Source: Casuarius casuarius
Lineage: Eukaryota > Chordata > Aves > Casuariiformes > Casuariidae
DNA length: 64,000 nt
Direction of reading: 5' to 3'
NCBI GenBank assembly: GCA_003342895.1
Contig: PTFA01000316.1
Coordinates: 686,161 to 750,160, forward strand
This document shows, piece by piece, positions 13,632 to 27,040 of the stretch. Position numbers and translations under genes: made by a program. Position 1 is the stretch's first letter. Each line of letters begins with the position of its first letter. The notes under the pieces were generated by a model, which was given only the letters and a program-made list of their open reading frames with translations, ran no database searches and was not told the origin of the DNA.

Positions 13632-13751
13632 GGTGATAAGGACTTCCCTCCAGCTGCAGCTCAGGTGGCTCATCAGAAACCACATCCTTCTGTGGAAAAG
13701 CTCCCTCATCCACAACATGTCAACCAGCACATCCACCAACCTCGCAAGTGA
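13632..13751 (+). CDS. DAP: DAP terminal coding exon (death-associated protein 1 C-terminus)
   Basis: The acceptor TTCAAACAG precedes GGT GAT AAG, and the frame runs 39 codons to a TGA at 13749-13751. It begins GDKDFPPAAAQVAHQKPH, the DAP signature found across vertebrates, and ends in QHIHQPRK. Spliced to 11095-11137 it gives a seamless conserved ...VIAR-GDKDF... join. This conserved tail is the part of DAP-family proteins reported, as I recall, to occupy the ribosome exit tunnel in dormant eggs. The segment just before the QPRK end differs from the human tail as I remember it and is about two residues longer, with extra His/Pro. An overlapping open frame starting at 13521 merely reads through the intron before this exon and is not the true start. 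Confidence 0.97.
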   Translation, partial: GDKDFPPAAAQVAHQKPHPSVEKLPHPQHVNQHIHQPRK

Positions 13752-14680
13752 GCTCTCCGTCAAAATCTCAGCCAAAATGCCATCAATTAATACATTTTCG
13801 GGAGAGGAAGAAAACACTTTAGGATTCACACTACCAAATCAGTAAAATTGGCCTCTAAAATAATGTGTTGTTTCTTTTACTTTAATTCTCAAGGGTTAAT
13901 AAGAATGGAGACATTGTTCAGTTGTTATCCCAGGTGGAAAATTTCCCCCTTCTCTATTATGTATTTGCTGATCAGGGGTGTTATTCAGTTTCTCCAGTTT
14001 ACCTTTTTTATAAGACTCTCATTGCAAAGGCAAAAATTCAAAATGAATGATACGGTTAATGATTTTAAAACTTTTACTTTTAGCTCTGGCATCACATAGC
14101 ACATAGTTAATGTAGTCTTTTATGCTAAACCAGTAAGGAAGGATAACCCATTGGTACTGGTACTTTTGCTATCTGGAGAGAGCTTGTTGTGTATGTTTCA
14201 TGCAGAAATTGGTGGTTGCCTTGATTTCATAGACCCCTTGCGGTTTTTAGTATCCTAAGACATAATACCTCAGCGGCAGTTCCATCTGATTTCAGCTAGT
14301 GAGATGATAAAAGGGTCCAAATATATTCTCAAGTGGGCACAAATCCAGCTGAATCTTCCTTATATTCCATTGCGCTCACCCAGTCTTGTTGAAGTTCTTC
14401 CGTGCAGGCTTTGCACATTTTGAGCTCTGTGGATATGAAGAGGGGTAAGAAATCAGAGTTTCAGAAACATTGCTGCTGTATGTAACCCATTCACAATCTC
14501 ATTTGTCTCACTGAGGGCTGTATTTTTATGAGGTGATCATTTCTCAATTGCAATAGAAAGCTGAAGGAGTTCAGGACCTTCCAGAATTGAACTTAAACTG
14601 GAGAGAAACCTGTTTGGTTGGTTTTTTTAACTTGCAGTTTGTTGGAAAATAAAAGATAACACTAGTAAATGTGTTTGACT
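13752..14680 (+). other. DAP: DAP 3' UTR (end approximate)
   Basis: The sequence after the DAP stop codon is non-coding. The first canonical AATAAA downstream is at 14648-14653, so the minimal 3' UTR is about 0.9 kb. Later AATAAA hexamers at 14761 and 14952 could serve as alternative ends. The open frames inside (for example 13848-14099) are chance. No other recognisable element was seen. Confidence 0.5.
14648..14653 (+). terminator. DAP: candidate DAP poly(A) signal AATAAA
   Basis: This is the first AATAAA after the DAP stop. It is followed within about 15-60 bases by GT/T-rich stretches (TGTGTTTG, then CTCTGTTGTG), as expected of a cleavage-site downstream element. Alternatives with AATAAA are at 14761-14766 and 14952-14957. 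Confidence 0.45.
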
Positions 14681-17600
14681 TTATGACCCAACCTCTGTTG
14701 TGCACCATATGTTTCTCCTAGTCTTTTTATTGTGAATAAGGAAGATAATGATAGAAGTGAAATAAAAAAGTTACCTTACAAACAGAGCAATCTGATTAGG
14801 TTTCACCATGTAATTAAATCTTTTCGATTGCACTGTTCAAAATCACTTAGCTCTATCATCTTCCTTCCACAACTCATCTCTATAAAACCCGTGAAAATAA
14901 TTTTTTAAACATTTAACCTACATTTATAAAGTGTACTTCAGTTTTTAACTGAATAAAAATACACTACAGGCTTTTATACCCTCTAGGTTTATAGAACTTT
15001 TAACAACCTCAAAAAAGGTGGATACTTGAGCTAGTGCTGCAGTCAGTCATCTGGCAAATTAGTGGAAGTCTGGGGTCACTTGAGGATTTTCTAGCTCATT
15101 TATGTTTAAAATCAAATTGTATGGAAGAATAGTGAGAAGAGTTTTAAAAGTATGAATTTTTAAAACATCTGCAGATTAATTTTCCCATGAGTAGCTGATT
15201 ATTAATAAATTAATATGAAATATGACCCATTTCATAAGGGGAGTAACTGACTTCCTGTGGGTGCGATGAATGTGGCCTGTCCATCTCTTAGTAGGCTTGA
15301 GATGGAAAGGATACTTGGCAAAGGAGGGAATTTCACCTCATGTGCATACATGTATGTATTCTGCACCCAAGGAAGGCTGTACAATCTTTACATGCAGTCC
15401 TTATTTTCAATTTAATTAGATAGCTGTACTTGCCTTAAGGAATGAACATTGTTTATTACTATTATTGTATATGAGAGTATGCATAATTTGTAAAGTATGC
15501 TTTTTGTTTCTGATGGCAGTTCTTCTGAGGCCTTGTTGGTGGCCACTCATGAGTATACAAGCGTTTCATACATGAGTCACTTATGAATAAGGATAGAAGT
15601 GTTGAACGCCATGGAATATTTACACGAGCTAATTTGCTGGCAGGAGTGTTTGCAGATTCAGGACAGCAAACAGTGGTATCTCATTAATAGTACAGACAAT
15701 AGTTGTCAGTCTGCTGGGCCAGTGCAACAGCAAATCATCACAGTCACCTGATACGGTGTAGCTGCTGCCTGGCGGTGAGCTGGGTGGATTCAGCTCTCCT
15801 AGTGCTGTATCTGCATCTGACGTAGTGTCCAGACTGTAGCCAGTGAGGATATAGCCAAAGAAGTCTGTAGAGCGTAGGTATGACTTATTTGACCAAATGG
15901 AAGTGTCTTCTCTAAGAAGAGCTCAGTCCCTCTCAACTCCCATAGTGGAAGACAAGACACATACCTCAGTGTAGATGCACAGAACTAGATGGGCTGGAGA
16001 CCTCTTATCTCTATCTAGCAGTAGTGGGTACAAATGTATCTTTCTACCTTCCAAAAGCAACACCACATTTCAATTCTAATATTAAAAGTTAGGAACATGG
16101 AGGCTTCGAGTGTTAATTCTATATATACAGTATATATATAGACAATATCTGAATTTTGTCTTTGATTACTTAGATGGATATGTTTTTACAGTGGAATATG
16201 ACTCTCAAGATAGTTTTAGTGGCTTTTAGAGTGCAGGAATTCCTGTAAGGTTAGAAAATGTCTCTGTATGAAAGTATACTATATATTGTTGGAAGGTAGC
16301 CATGTTTATGCATAGGTGTCCTTACCAAAGCATTACCTTCTCTGAAATAAAGAATTGTAACTGGTGACCGGGATTGTCTACTGATGATTATTGATACATT
16401 TTTAATAAATAAATATGTTACAATAACATACAAGCATAGCACATGTTCAGAGGTTACCATGAAATGATTGTTTTTGAAATTTTCTGGAATTGTCAATGTG
16501 GCAATAATGAAACAATAAAACATTGCTCTGAGGTTGTATATTGGGCTCATTTTTCTGTGAAATGTAAATGTGTGGGGTGGGGTTTTATGGGGTTTATGGG
16601 TTATTATTTCAGAATGTGGAACAGCTAATCAACATTTTATAGCTAGTGATATTTATTGGGAAGTTTTATGACACAGTGGATGAGCTGTTTTGAATAGTCC
16701 AGTCTCATAAAATAAAACTAGGCACTACCATGAGAAGGGAAGTTGCTGTTTTTCGTTATGAAATTGGAGATCCCCACTACCTCTTTGGGAAGCCAGAGAA
16801 TCTAAGTGTGATAATAAAACAGTATGGTAAAGGAAATGAGATCTAACATTTTCCATTGCCTTTCCAGTTCTAGTCTTCTCTCAGAAAAAAAAGATTTATA
16901 ATCAGAAGAGGTGGCAAACTTCTCTTAAGACTGCAGTTAACATTACATACTTTTGGCATCCTGTATTTAGTGTATCTATGGTGTGTATGATATATATGAT
17001 GCCTCACAGTACAAATAAAGATAGATTTACTGCCCTGGATTGTTACGATGTTAACATCTTTAGGCTCTGCAGTCACATAATGATGTACTGTATTTTTCAA
17101 AAAACTGGCTTCTTTCATTAAAATTTTGGGGAAATACATGGGTATGATGCCAGGCATGCTGTTGATTTAGCTATCCGTACTTATTCCAAGCTTGATGGCC
17201 CTGGTTATCTGCAGAATTGCAAAGGTTATTAGTCATTAGAGATTATTTACATCTAATTTCAACAGCACAGTTTACTCTTTTCTCATTGAATGGCCTGAAA
17301 CATAAGACTTGTACATTTGCCTGTGGTAGTATGATTGTCAGGTACTCCTGATTTTGTAATGAAAATATTCACAATAATCTGACTCATAGAAAGGTGAAGG
17401 GGGAGGTGTGGGCATATGTTTTTGTCCCTTTGGAATAACATTATTCTGAATAGTCGTTATCTTCAGGGAGGAGGAAGTTGTGGGTATTATAAACCACTTC
17501 TTATGTCCCCTTCAGATTTGAGTATATCAAATTTAAAATAAGATTTAGGTCTAGGCCAATGCCTTTAAGATTAGGATATTTTAACGCTGCCTAACCTTTC

Positions 17601-19720
17601 TTAATTGAGATAGGGAAAAGGTGGAGATGTCAGTAGGGGTTTAGTTGCCATTACAGCTGGAATAGCTGTTGCTCAGCGGAGCACTTGCCAAAATGATGGA
17701 AAGAATTAAGAGAAATGTCAGTTGTAGTTGAATTGCTTTGCACACAAACCTCCTCCCTCACTAGACAAGACATTTAAATATAACTGCTTAGAGCTAACAT
17801 TTGCCTAACATTATCCAATCTATCAGTAAAAGAGGGATCCAGATCATAGTGACTGAAGGAGCCTAGACAAAAAGAAACCAGGTCAAGTCTACAGTGGTAA
17901 ATCTTCATCAGACTTCTCCAACAGATGGGGTAAAATTAAATTTCCATTGTTGTAGCTGTAGCCTTTGGCAAGTGTTGTGCATGATCATATTATTTATAAT
18001 TAGTAAAGGTATCTGACTTGCTGTCCTAGAGCATTACCTTATTACTCCTCTGATGCACACGCTTTTTTCTTGAGGAGGTGGAGGTTTGTATTTGCTTGTT
18101 GCTGTGTTCTTGGGTCTCCATCAAGAATGTCTATTCTTTGGTTGTCCACATCCTGCATCAGTGAAAAGACTGCATCTAATGTATGCTCTTTCTTTGTATC
18201 TCTTCATAAAATGATAGCACCAGTATTTATACAGGAAACCAGAAAGGAGGGATGGAAAAGGTGGTTTTATACAAAGCAGTCTGCAAATGAAGAATTCCGA
18301 GTTCTTTTGCACAGACTCTTCCCTTTCCTTCAGGATGCTGAGCATAGGTGAGGAAAGGAATACGTTTTCTAAGAAAATAATTTATTACTGCTTGGAGCTG
18401 ATGGGCACAAATGAATGCTGATCATTCTTGCAAAATGCATTTCCAGCCCTGCCAGGGACAAAGCGGAAACACAGATACTAAACCCACTGCAAGCACATAC
18501 CTTGTGAGTGACCTTGAAAGAACCTCGGTAACACAGTCTCTGCTGCCCAGCTTGTGTTTGAGATATTTTTAGAAAACCAGAGTGGCTAGCATTTTATCGG
18601 GCACTCACAGCATTGAAAAAAGAAAAGCATTTGTAATCCACAGTGATTATAAGGATTATAAAAATTGTTTAGCTGTTAGTGAGCTGTGAGCTTTATACTG
18701 CCAATAGTGAAAACACATATATTACCTTTATTGTTTTCTCACAGTGTTGTGACTAAAGCTGGTTCAGCAGAATGTTTTTTATCTTTCATTTTGGCTAGCA
18801 AACAAGTGGCAGTTTATGAAAGTGGATAAAATAACTTCTTACAAGACATTTTTGGTAGACTGTCTCAGGTGTCAATAGATGTCTGGTGCCACGTCAGAGA
18901 GGGTGATGACATCACTTTCCTGTATATGGAGGAGTAAATGGACTGAAAAGCACAGCAACCAACCTGAATTTCCTCTTAAAACAGAAATGCCTCTTGAAAT
19001 GCAAAACAGCAGATTTAACTGAAATGAAAAGCAATAGTTAGTTACTACTCTGTGCATTTGCCAGAGGCTGAAATGACTAGTATCTCAGAGTGTTCCAGAT
19101 TTGACTGAAATCACAAGATACGTTCAATGCTTTTTTGAGTAAAATTATCCCAGTGTGCCAGTGTTTGGAGGAGTTGGTCTGAAGAAAAAGATATGCCAGT
19201 TTTCTCCTTGTTCTACATTTATTTGTGAACCTGCTGTACTTATCTAACAACTGCTTGATATTTAAAAAATGCCTATCTCTAAAGTCCTGTGCATTTAATT
19301 TAGGCTTTCATTTTGAAAATCATTCATCAGTCTCTACAGTGAAGATTAGCTTTCCACTTTTTTGACTTCTACAGACCTCATGATTCTTAAAAAAAAAGGG
19401 GGGGGTTGTTTTAATCTTTGATCGTTTCCATGAATTCAAAGCAGCTTTTCACAAACAGGAGCCAGTGAGCTCCTGCTAAGGGCCTCCTTAGGGCTGAGCT
19501 AGTAGACAGGTGAAAGAGTAAAAGTAGAGCACACGGAAGTGGTTCATGAGAGAAGCAGATGATATAAAATAGCTGGCAGCTTTTGACTGCCGGAGAAGCC
19601 CCAGAAGATGGGAGACGGTGGTAGGGAATGTGTCTGTTGTAGACTTGAGCCTGCAGGAGAGAGGAGATGCATGGACCTGGCCTTTTTCACTCCTTTTTCT
19701 GCTGTTTCTGGGGTCTGATA

Positions 19721-19820
19721 TCAGAGAATGAAAGAAATGTTGGTCAAATGGACCCCTGGAGTGCTCTAGTCCAACCCGCTGCTCAAAGCAGGGCTGTCAC
19801 CACCAGTGTGTTGGATCAGC
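19721..19820 (-). mobile_element. CR1 LINE fragment (short, decayed)
   Basis: The stretch around 'CTCTAGTCCAACCCGCTGCTCAAAGCAGGGCTGTCACCACC' (19764-19804) resembles the reverse complement of the CR1 3' region, where the consensus reads TCTAGTCCAACCCCCTGCTCAAAGCAGGGTCA. The preceding 'GAGAATGAAAGAAATGTTGGTCAAATGGACCCC' fits a worn-down 3' end. It is only about 100 bp long and does not continue recognisably on either side. The limits are approximate. Confidence 0.65.
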
Positions 19821-22800
19821 GGTGAGTTCGTAATACAGTAACAGGGAACCTGGAGGAAGCCAAGGGTCTTTAACTTTGTCTTTTGAAGGCCAATAGATTG
19901 GGGAACATGCTGGTGGAATATTGCACATTTTATTTTTTAAAGTATTAAAGTCTGCAGTAAGTAGGACTTGTGTCTAGAATAGTAAACTCTTATGTGTTAA
20001 AAATGGAATAGTAAGCCAATCAGCACAAAAACAAATTCAGAAGTATTCTATAAAAGTCTTGTTAGAAGACCATGATAGAGAAAAACTTCCATTATCATCT
20101 TGTGTAAGAACTGGATACTGAGCATTTCCTGTGCTGCTCAGTGACCTCAATTTCCACTGACTAATTATATACTGAATGTACAATTCACTGATTGGTAAAT
20201 CTACATGTCCTTGAATTTTTTTTATGGGGGAGAACTTCAGATGAGGAATGCAGACATATTTTATGAATGCAAACTTATATTTTAACAAACTTCTGATTCT
20301 TTTTACCTACAAGATTTATACAAAAATATATATTATCCCTCTGTGCTGTAAAATCCAGCACTGGCTCTATATTTTTATAGGCAGTGGAATTCAGACATAT
20401 TTTAGTGGAAATGAGACCTAATTAATATTCTGCTGTGTGTGCCTACAAAGAAAGAGAGTAGTCAATTTTGGAATCTAAGATCTGATATTTTATTCATCCC
20501 AGAGGCATTAAGCAACATGAGATCAGGTTTTCATGGAGCACATAGTTTGAATGGACACCTTGAACATCCTTTTTGAATGCAGCTTTTCACTGTATTAAGT
20601 CTAAGTTGCTAATAAAAAAAATTACATTAGAAGCTGATTCCATACTCAATTCCTCTTCCCTGGAAAAAAATTGTAATGAATAGCAAATGCAAGATTTTTT
20701 TTCTCTTTAGAGTCTGATTTATCATCCAGAACAGAATAAACATTAGGCCACTGCTGATGTGACAATTGTGACAGCTGGAGGGGTCTGGAATGAAAGGCTG
20801 AAACCTTAAATAAGTCTTTCAATTGAGCTTATTATGAGGACATTTGTTAAACATACAGCTTCACTTTTTGCTCTGCCAAATAGCTCCTACACTGTACACA
20901 CTGGAAACCTATACTTTATAGTACAAGAGCTCTATTTTACATGTTAATAGCTGGTTCACCATTAGCCAATTGTTTCTAAGATAAATATTTATGGAAAGTA
21001 TAGAGCGTGCGCTGAGTATTTATCATGACTCATAATATTCCTCTCTCCTAGGTTCATATATTTAGTTCGTTTATAGGCGCAATCTTTTTCCTGGCTGTCA
21101 TTACACGCAATGTATGTCACTGTGTCTCGTGTTCGGTCCTTTGTAGCAGTTATGACTTTGTTCAGTGGGAGCAGGTTAAAAGGCAGAAACCTCCGCCAGC
21201 CCCTGGTATAGAAAATGCTAGCAGCAGAGTCCAAGCAGATCTCTCCTGAGATGTCCTACAGATTTTGGTTACTTTAGTGCAAATTAGATTTTCCTGTTCT
21301 GTGAAGGCTACTAATCTTTCAGAGAGGATTGGTACTTAGTGTTCACGGGGTCCTGTTAACTTCAGTGATACTCTCCGAGGTGGAAAGCTCACTTCAGATT
21401 TATTTTGTAGGATGGGACTATTGAACTGGATCTTTCATGTGAACCAAGGTAGGGACCTCCAAACATCTATGTCCTCAGATGCCGTGGGCATATCAACCTT
21501 AAAAAGTGGTGGAAGAGAAGGCTTAATGAGCAGATCCTTCACTTTATGTGAGGGGTTTTTTTGTGGAGCTCTGCAGAAGAATGTCAATGTTAGACAACTT
21601 TATGTCCTATTCAGTTCTGGTGCTCGGTGGCTAATAAACCGCGGTTTTTGTATTGGTCTCTTGGCTTTCTGCTGACTGCCAAGAGAATGTGCTGACTGTA
21701 AAGAGAATCGCTATGGCCTGTCCTCAGGGAGTGGAATGAAATTTGCCATGCAAAATATGATCCCAGGCTGCCTTTGTGCAGCTTCCAGGACTTCAAAAGC
21801 AGGGGACTGGAGTTCAGCAGAGCTCTTCGGTGTAATGAGCACTTGTCTCTCCAATGCTCCCTGCTGGAACATGGATTTTGAAAGAAAAGATGGTAACAGT
21901 GAAAGCCTGAGTCATGGTTGAATGAAATGCTGTGGTGTAAATTAGCTCACTATTTTATATATGCCATTCTTTCAGGAAGCTATAAAAAACATATTAATTT
22001 ACAGAAGCAATCCCAGGGTTACTGTTCTGCAGTTTCTCCCAGATTCAGGCTCTGCTTCTGTGTTGCTTTTCCTGTAACCAAGCAAGACGGCAAAGCAATT
22101 GGCAAGGTATCTGCTTAGCCCCAAGATATTATTACTTTTATTAGTCAGAATCAAGCAGGGGCTTCATTCTTGATTTGTCATCCTTTATGATTTTGAAAAT
22201 ACAAATACTTATTTGGCTGTTTATAAGGAGCTGAGATTATGGAACGAAAAGATTAAAGCACAGCTCTTCAGGAATAAGAGCTACACCACTTACCCTGGGA
22301 CGCAATTCTAAATAGCATTAGTGACCTAGTGCTACTACTCGGAAAAGTGCCTAAATAAAGATGCCATCTTTGTGTTCATTATGGGCCACCGTATTTTGCT
22401 AGTTATAATATGTATTCAAGGTAAAATGATAGTGCTGATGTAAATGGAGAATATTATTTTGAGTGTATTATATTTGTAATGGATAATATATGCTACAAGA
22501 AATGAATATAAGTCCTGTGTATTTTTAGCCATATTTGCTGGCATTAACAATAAAGTTTCAAACATGAAGAGAGAGGTGGCTTTGCTGTGCAAATTTAATC
22601 AAAATACTTCTTAAAAACCTTAATCTACCCCAAATGCAACTTGCTGACTGCATCTGATGGAATTGGTTGGGGCATAACTTCAATGGGACCAATGCAGATC
22701 TATGTTGGACAATTACTTGATTTTACAGCCTTTTCTCTCCCATAAGAGAGAAAGAAAGAAAAATGTGTTTTTGCATTCCACTGCTTGGTTTGCAAGACCA

Positions 22801-25800
22801 GCGACTGAGGGGTAGGAGGAAGCATGTAACTTGTAAGCCACACATGTTCTGCCTGGAGTCTCTCGGAGTCTGAGAGACAAGCGAGACACTTAACTGTGTC
22901 CCATTTACTGGTATCTCCCTCCCTAGCTCAGCCACTCTTGATCTCAATGACAGGCTGTCACACCCATGCTCCAGCCTGGCTCCCATGTGTGCCTTGCCAA
23001 CTCCCAGATTGATCCGGGATATACTGGGAGGTGCTGTTTTGTTGTGGGCTAGGCTTCTTAGAGATGAGAACGTGTTCAGATATGGGCAGCTGTCTCAAAG
23101 CAGTGGCTGGCAGAGCATCCGTGGTGAGAGACCTCAAGCTGAGCATGCATCTTTTCACTCCTTAAAACTAGGATCACCACTGAATGCTAAGAGTCAGGTA
23201 GGCATTCCTCTTTAGGTTCCCCCAGGGATGGTTTGGCAGACAGGCAGGATTTGGGTATTCTGTTTACAAAAGATCATGGTAGCAGATGGGCCAATCTAAC
23301 CCCGATCATCTGACAGGGAGATGCTATGGCATTCTTGGGCATGCACCTGGCCCTACTGAAGCTGGGTCTAGGAGGAGCAGAAATATGATCTTCTAAGGAA
23401 GGTGCAGTTAAAAAATTAAATGAATCCAACTCACATATTAAGCCAGGACTACTTTTGTCTAAGGCACTTAGAATAAGCAAGTTATGAGTATATACTTGGT
23501 GGATGCAACAACTATACCAAAGAGAAAACATGTGCATGAGTGACTAGCAGCTTTCACTTGCCCAGCCTCATCATTTCTGTAACACAGATGCATCTTCTCC
23601 TCCTTTCCCTTCAGCTCTTGCGGAAGAGGTAGCCAGTCTACCTTGCAGTGTCTTCTAGTGATCCCTGTCCCAAACAGCCCTGTCCTGCTTCCCTGTGACT
23701 TACCATCGCTTGAGCTGCACTACTGGAAGAGCTGGAGAGATGCCCCTGGCTGTGTGTTGTTGCTGTGCACCTCCCAGAGGAATGCCTCTCACGAGGGAAG
23801 ACACTGAGAAGGTGCCATTGGCTTGCACAGAAATCCCCCTGGAGTCAGCTGAGTTGAGAGTGTCTGGGGATGACAGAGATTTGTACATCAGGAAAAAAAG
23901 CAAATACTTACTTAAAAGATATGGCTTTTCAAACCTTTGAGCATCCAAACAACAAACACCAGCAAAGCCTGAAAGAGCTTATGAAGTATCAGAAAGTGAG
24001 TCTGAGTGCTTTCAACAGCTTCTCCTGTTAGAGGCGAGTCGGTGTGTGTTGTTCTGTCCAAGTCAGTTATACAAAGGTGTGGGACAGCCCATTCTTAGGG
24101 ACCAGCCTGAAGGACGAGGACATGAGGTGTGTATCCTTCTTCAGTGTGGGTCTGTGCAGGTTAGGGGCAAGCACTGTTAATGTAGGAGTCTGGCGAGCTG
24201 CTGCCACAGGCATTTCTCTGCACATTGCCTGTCTTTCACAGTCTTCGGGGCTCAGGTGGGTCAGGCAGCCCAGAGCAGGTGCCCAGGTCCAGAGGAGGCC
24301 GGGCTGGGCTGAAAGCTATCTATTTTACCTGTTTTTAAGAGCTCAGTGGTGAAAACCAAGGAGGACACTGATGACAGGACTGCATGGTAGAGTCATGCAA
24401 TGCAGCAAGGTCCAGAGTGCAAGCGAGGACTGCAGGTACCTCACTAGGGGCAGCAAGGTGCTGTGCGGTCACTGTCTTGCTTGAGGGTGCTGCAGACAAG
24501 CTGTAAATAGTGAGGAGACAGCATGAAGCACTGTAGAGCGGCCAGAGATGTGGTTTTCTAATGATGCTTACAAGTAACATCATAAAAAGTACGCACGTGC
24601 CCATTAGGACCCTCACTAAGCAGTGTTTACACTAATGCCTAAAGCATGATGTTTAGAATATAGACTCAAATTTTGAGAGATCTGAATTTCTAGCCCGTTT
24701 CGGAAGAAGCCCTTGCTATCATGAAACTGATTGCAGTAAAGCGCTTGCAGTTATTGTAACAATTTGGTAAGATTTGCCTGTGAAAACAGATGTGAAAAAG
24801 TCTTTAAATAGCTCCATGCCCTGCAAGCATCCCAGCATTCACTGATATTCAGTAGATATTTTCTCAAGGGAAAGAGGCCTGTGTAATTTACGTTAGCAGA
24901 AACCCTTTCTAGGGAATTCTAGGAAAGGCATGAGCAGCACCCAAACTATTTCACAGGCACAGGCTTTGCTGCAAAGCTCTGGGTCCAGCTTCCTCTTCTT
25001 CGCACCACTATGGTTTTCTTCACATTATTTTGAAAATGTGAGCAGTGAGTTTGCAGGCTGCCTGAAACTGCATCTCCAGGAGAGAAATACTCTTTGTGCA
25101 TCTTAATGGGGTGGTTGACTGTGAAACTTGAAGATGACAACTGGCAGCACCATTAAAATTGAAGCTGAAGGCAGCAGAAAACATACTGAAGTTCACGTCC
25201 AAATGACACAGCTGACTACTGTACTGACTATATTATTTATTTTTATGTTTAATTCAAGAACTTCATAGAAATTAGATTAGAAGCCGCTGCATTTCCTCCA
25301 GCTCTTGGCAGGACTCGGACCCAGCTGGCCATGGAGCCCCTGGGGCCGAGTTTGCAGCATCCTGCTTCCTCCTCACACGTGACTCTCTCGGTCCGCAGGA
25401 GGGTTTTACAGTCCCATCCAAGCATCGCCTGCCTCAGTTACGATTATGAACAAATTCAAAGGAACTGAGACGATGCTCGAATAGTGTATGGCCTTTTTAA
25501 AAAACGGTCTCACCCAGTTTAGGAGTAGTGAAATATCTGCTCTTGTCCTAAAACATTCATCAGTGTGTGCTCAGAGCATCTTGTGCTTGTTTCGTGAGAT
25601 TTATTTGCAGATAGCTTGATCGTTTTTGATAACTGTGACAAGAAAGATATGCCTGATTTGGCAAGAGGGAGAAAGCTTCTGGCTCGGAGAGGAGGAAATA
25701 CGGAGCTGCTTTCTTCTGCTCTTTCCTGGGCTAACAGATCCAAAGGCTGTTTTGAGTGGGTGCAGACCCATAATTACAAAGGAAGTTTCAGTGTTTATAT

Positions 25801-26459
25801 CCATATGTTAATGTGATTTTTAAAAACTCTGCTGGGGGATTATCCCTGTTAAGTGAGCAACCTGCTTCGTTTGACTTGCTGCTGCTCCCAGATTCTTGCC
25901 ATAGTTTCTTCCTCCTCTATTCTCCTTTTTTTTTTTTGACATTCTACCCAGATTCACTTAAATTCAGACTAAGTGCCATTGGCTGGTAGTAGGCTTTCAG
26001 AGGAACCTATCAAATAGGAAATGGCAACACAGAGTTTTAAAGGCATTTAGACTGCGTGGACCTGGCTTTTGATTTCAAGACTTCACAAATCTGCTAAATA
26101 GTCCACTGGAATCTCCAAAAGCTGGAGCTATTCAGAAAAGCAGGGCACATACTGGTGGTATGTGACACCAAACGTTTTAGCCTTATGCTTTAGGCAAAGC
26201 TTGGAGTGTGCATTTTGCAATATAGCAAATACTTATTTATCTGAGGAAAGGTAGGACATACCCAGTAGCTAAGACCTTTTTTTTTAGTGCCTGAAAGTAG
26301 CTAGTGGAATAGCTCTGTTCTGCACATGGCAACTGAAGCGCAAACCTGTACATGAAGAACCAACACCGCCTCCAAGCAAGCTGCAGGTTTAGTGGCGGGG
26401 AGGTTTGCTGTTTGGCTACAGCACACGTTGAAATCCCACCTGCTGAATTTGGTACAAGC

Positions 26460-26585
26460 TGTGTTTTGTAAAGAGGCCTTGGGAAGACCTGCAAAGAGGG
26501 AGTGACCGTAATCCAGCCTGGAGGTCACAAAAGCACAGATTAATATTTCATCGTCTGCCTCTGCCAGTGCTGTTGTCAGGCTCAC
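26460..26585 (-). mobile_element. relic of L2/CR1-like LINE reverse transcriptase
   Basis: On the minus strand an open stretch encodes AFVTSRLDYGHSLFAGLPK, preceded by an acidic EADDEI segment. This closely resembles the motif downstream of the catalytic domain in L2/CR1-group LINE reverse transcriptases (hAfvtSRLDYCNsLlaGLPk, typically followed by a QNAAAR block). Here the usual Cys-Asn is Gly-His and the QNAAAR block is degraded. The surrounding frame runs from 26585 to 26301, but the sequence beyond this core is not recognisable. It is a dead, ancient copy, and its limits are approximate. Confidence 0.6.
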
Positions 26586-26929
26586 TTTGCTCCTGAGCCG
26601 GGGCTGTGATCCTCAAAAGGCAGCCTTGAATTAAAGATTAAGCCAGTGTTTTACTTGCTGGGAAAAAATGGTTATCATGCAGCTCTTTACCCGGCATTGC
26701 AAGCCGGTGTTTAGAGCTCCCACGCGATCACTCAAAGCTGCAGCAGGGTGCTGTGGCCTGCCAGAGGGGAAAGGTCTCTGGCAATTGCAAGGCATTTTAG
26801 TAAAAGTGAGACTGGTAATTAGCTCAAGGTGAGTAAAAGGCCCTGAGCTGCTCCAGGAGGTGCCATTTGATCCTAGCGGGTATGAAAGAGCTCATCGATA
26901 AAAAGCCTTAGAAGAGACCCAAGTAACTT

Positions 26930-27040
26930 GCCGTCCGGCTGCAAGTGCAGCAGAAGAGATCAGCGTGAGCTCGAGTGAGAGCCCAACACGGGCCCAGCGT
27001 GAGGCCCTCCGCCGCGCCACCGAACGGCAGCTTTCGGGGT
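26930..27040. promoter_or_regulatory. compact CpG-rich patch
   Basis: About twelve CpG dinucleotides fall within roughly 110 bp (for example CCGTCCGG near 26931 and CCGCCGCGCC near 27009), inside intergenic DNA that is otherwise CpG-poor. This is too short for a standard CpG island call. It could be an orphan regulatory element, the promoter of an unannotated non-coding RNA, or a fragment of a GC-rich repeat. No TATA box or coding exon is evident next to it. Confidence 0.3.

Noticed and set aside
13521..13751. Open frame starting at 13521 as an independent DAP start
   Set aside because: The part before 13632 is intronic. The conserved protein begins only after the TTCAAACAG acceptor and joins the exon at 11095-11137.
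16118..16142. TATATA-rich near-palindrome as a promoter
   Set aside because: No downstream exon or CpG context. It is best explained as AT-rich low complexity.
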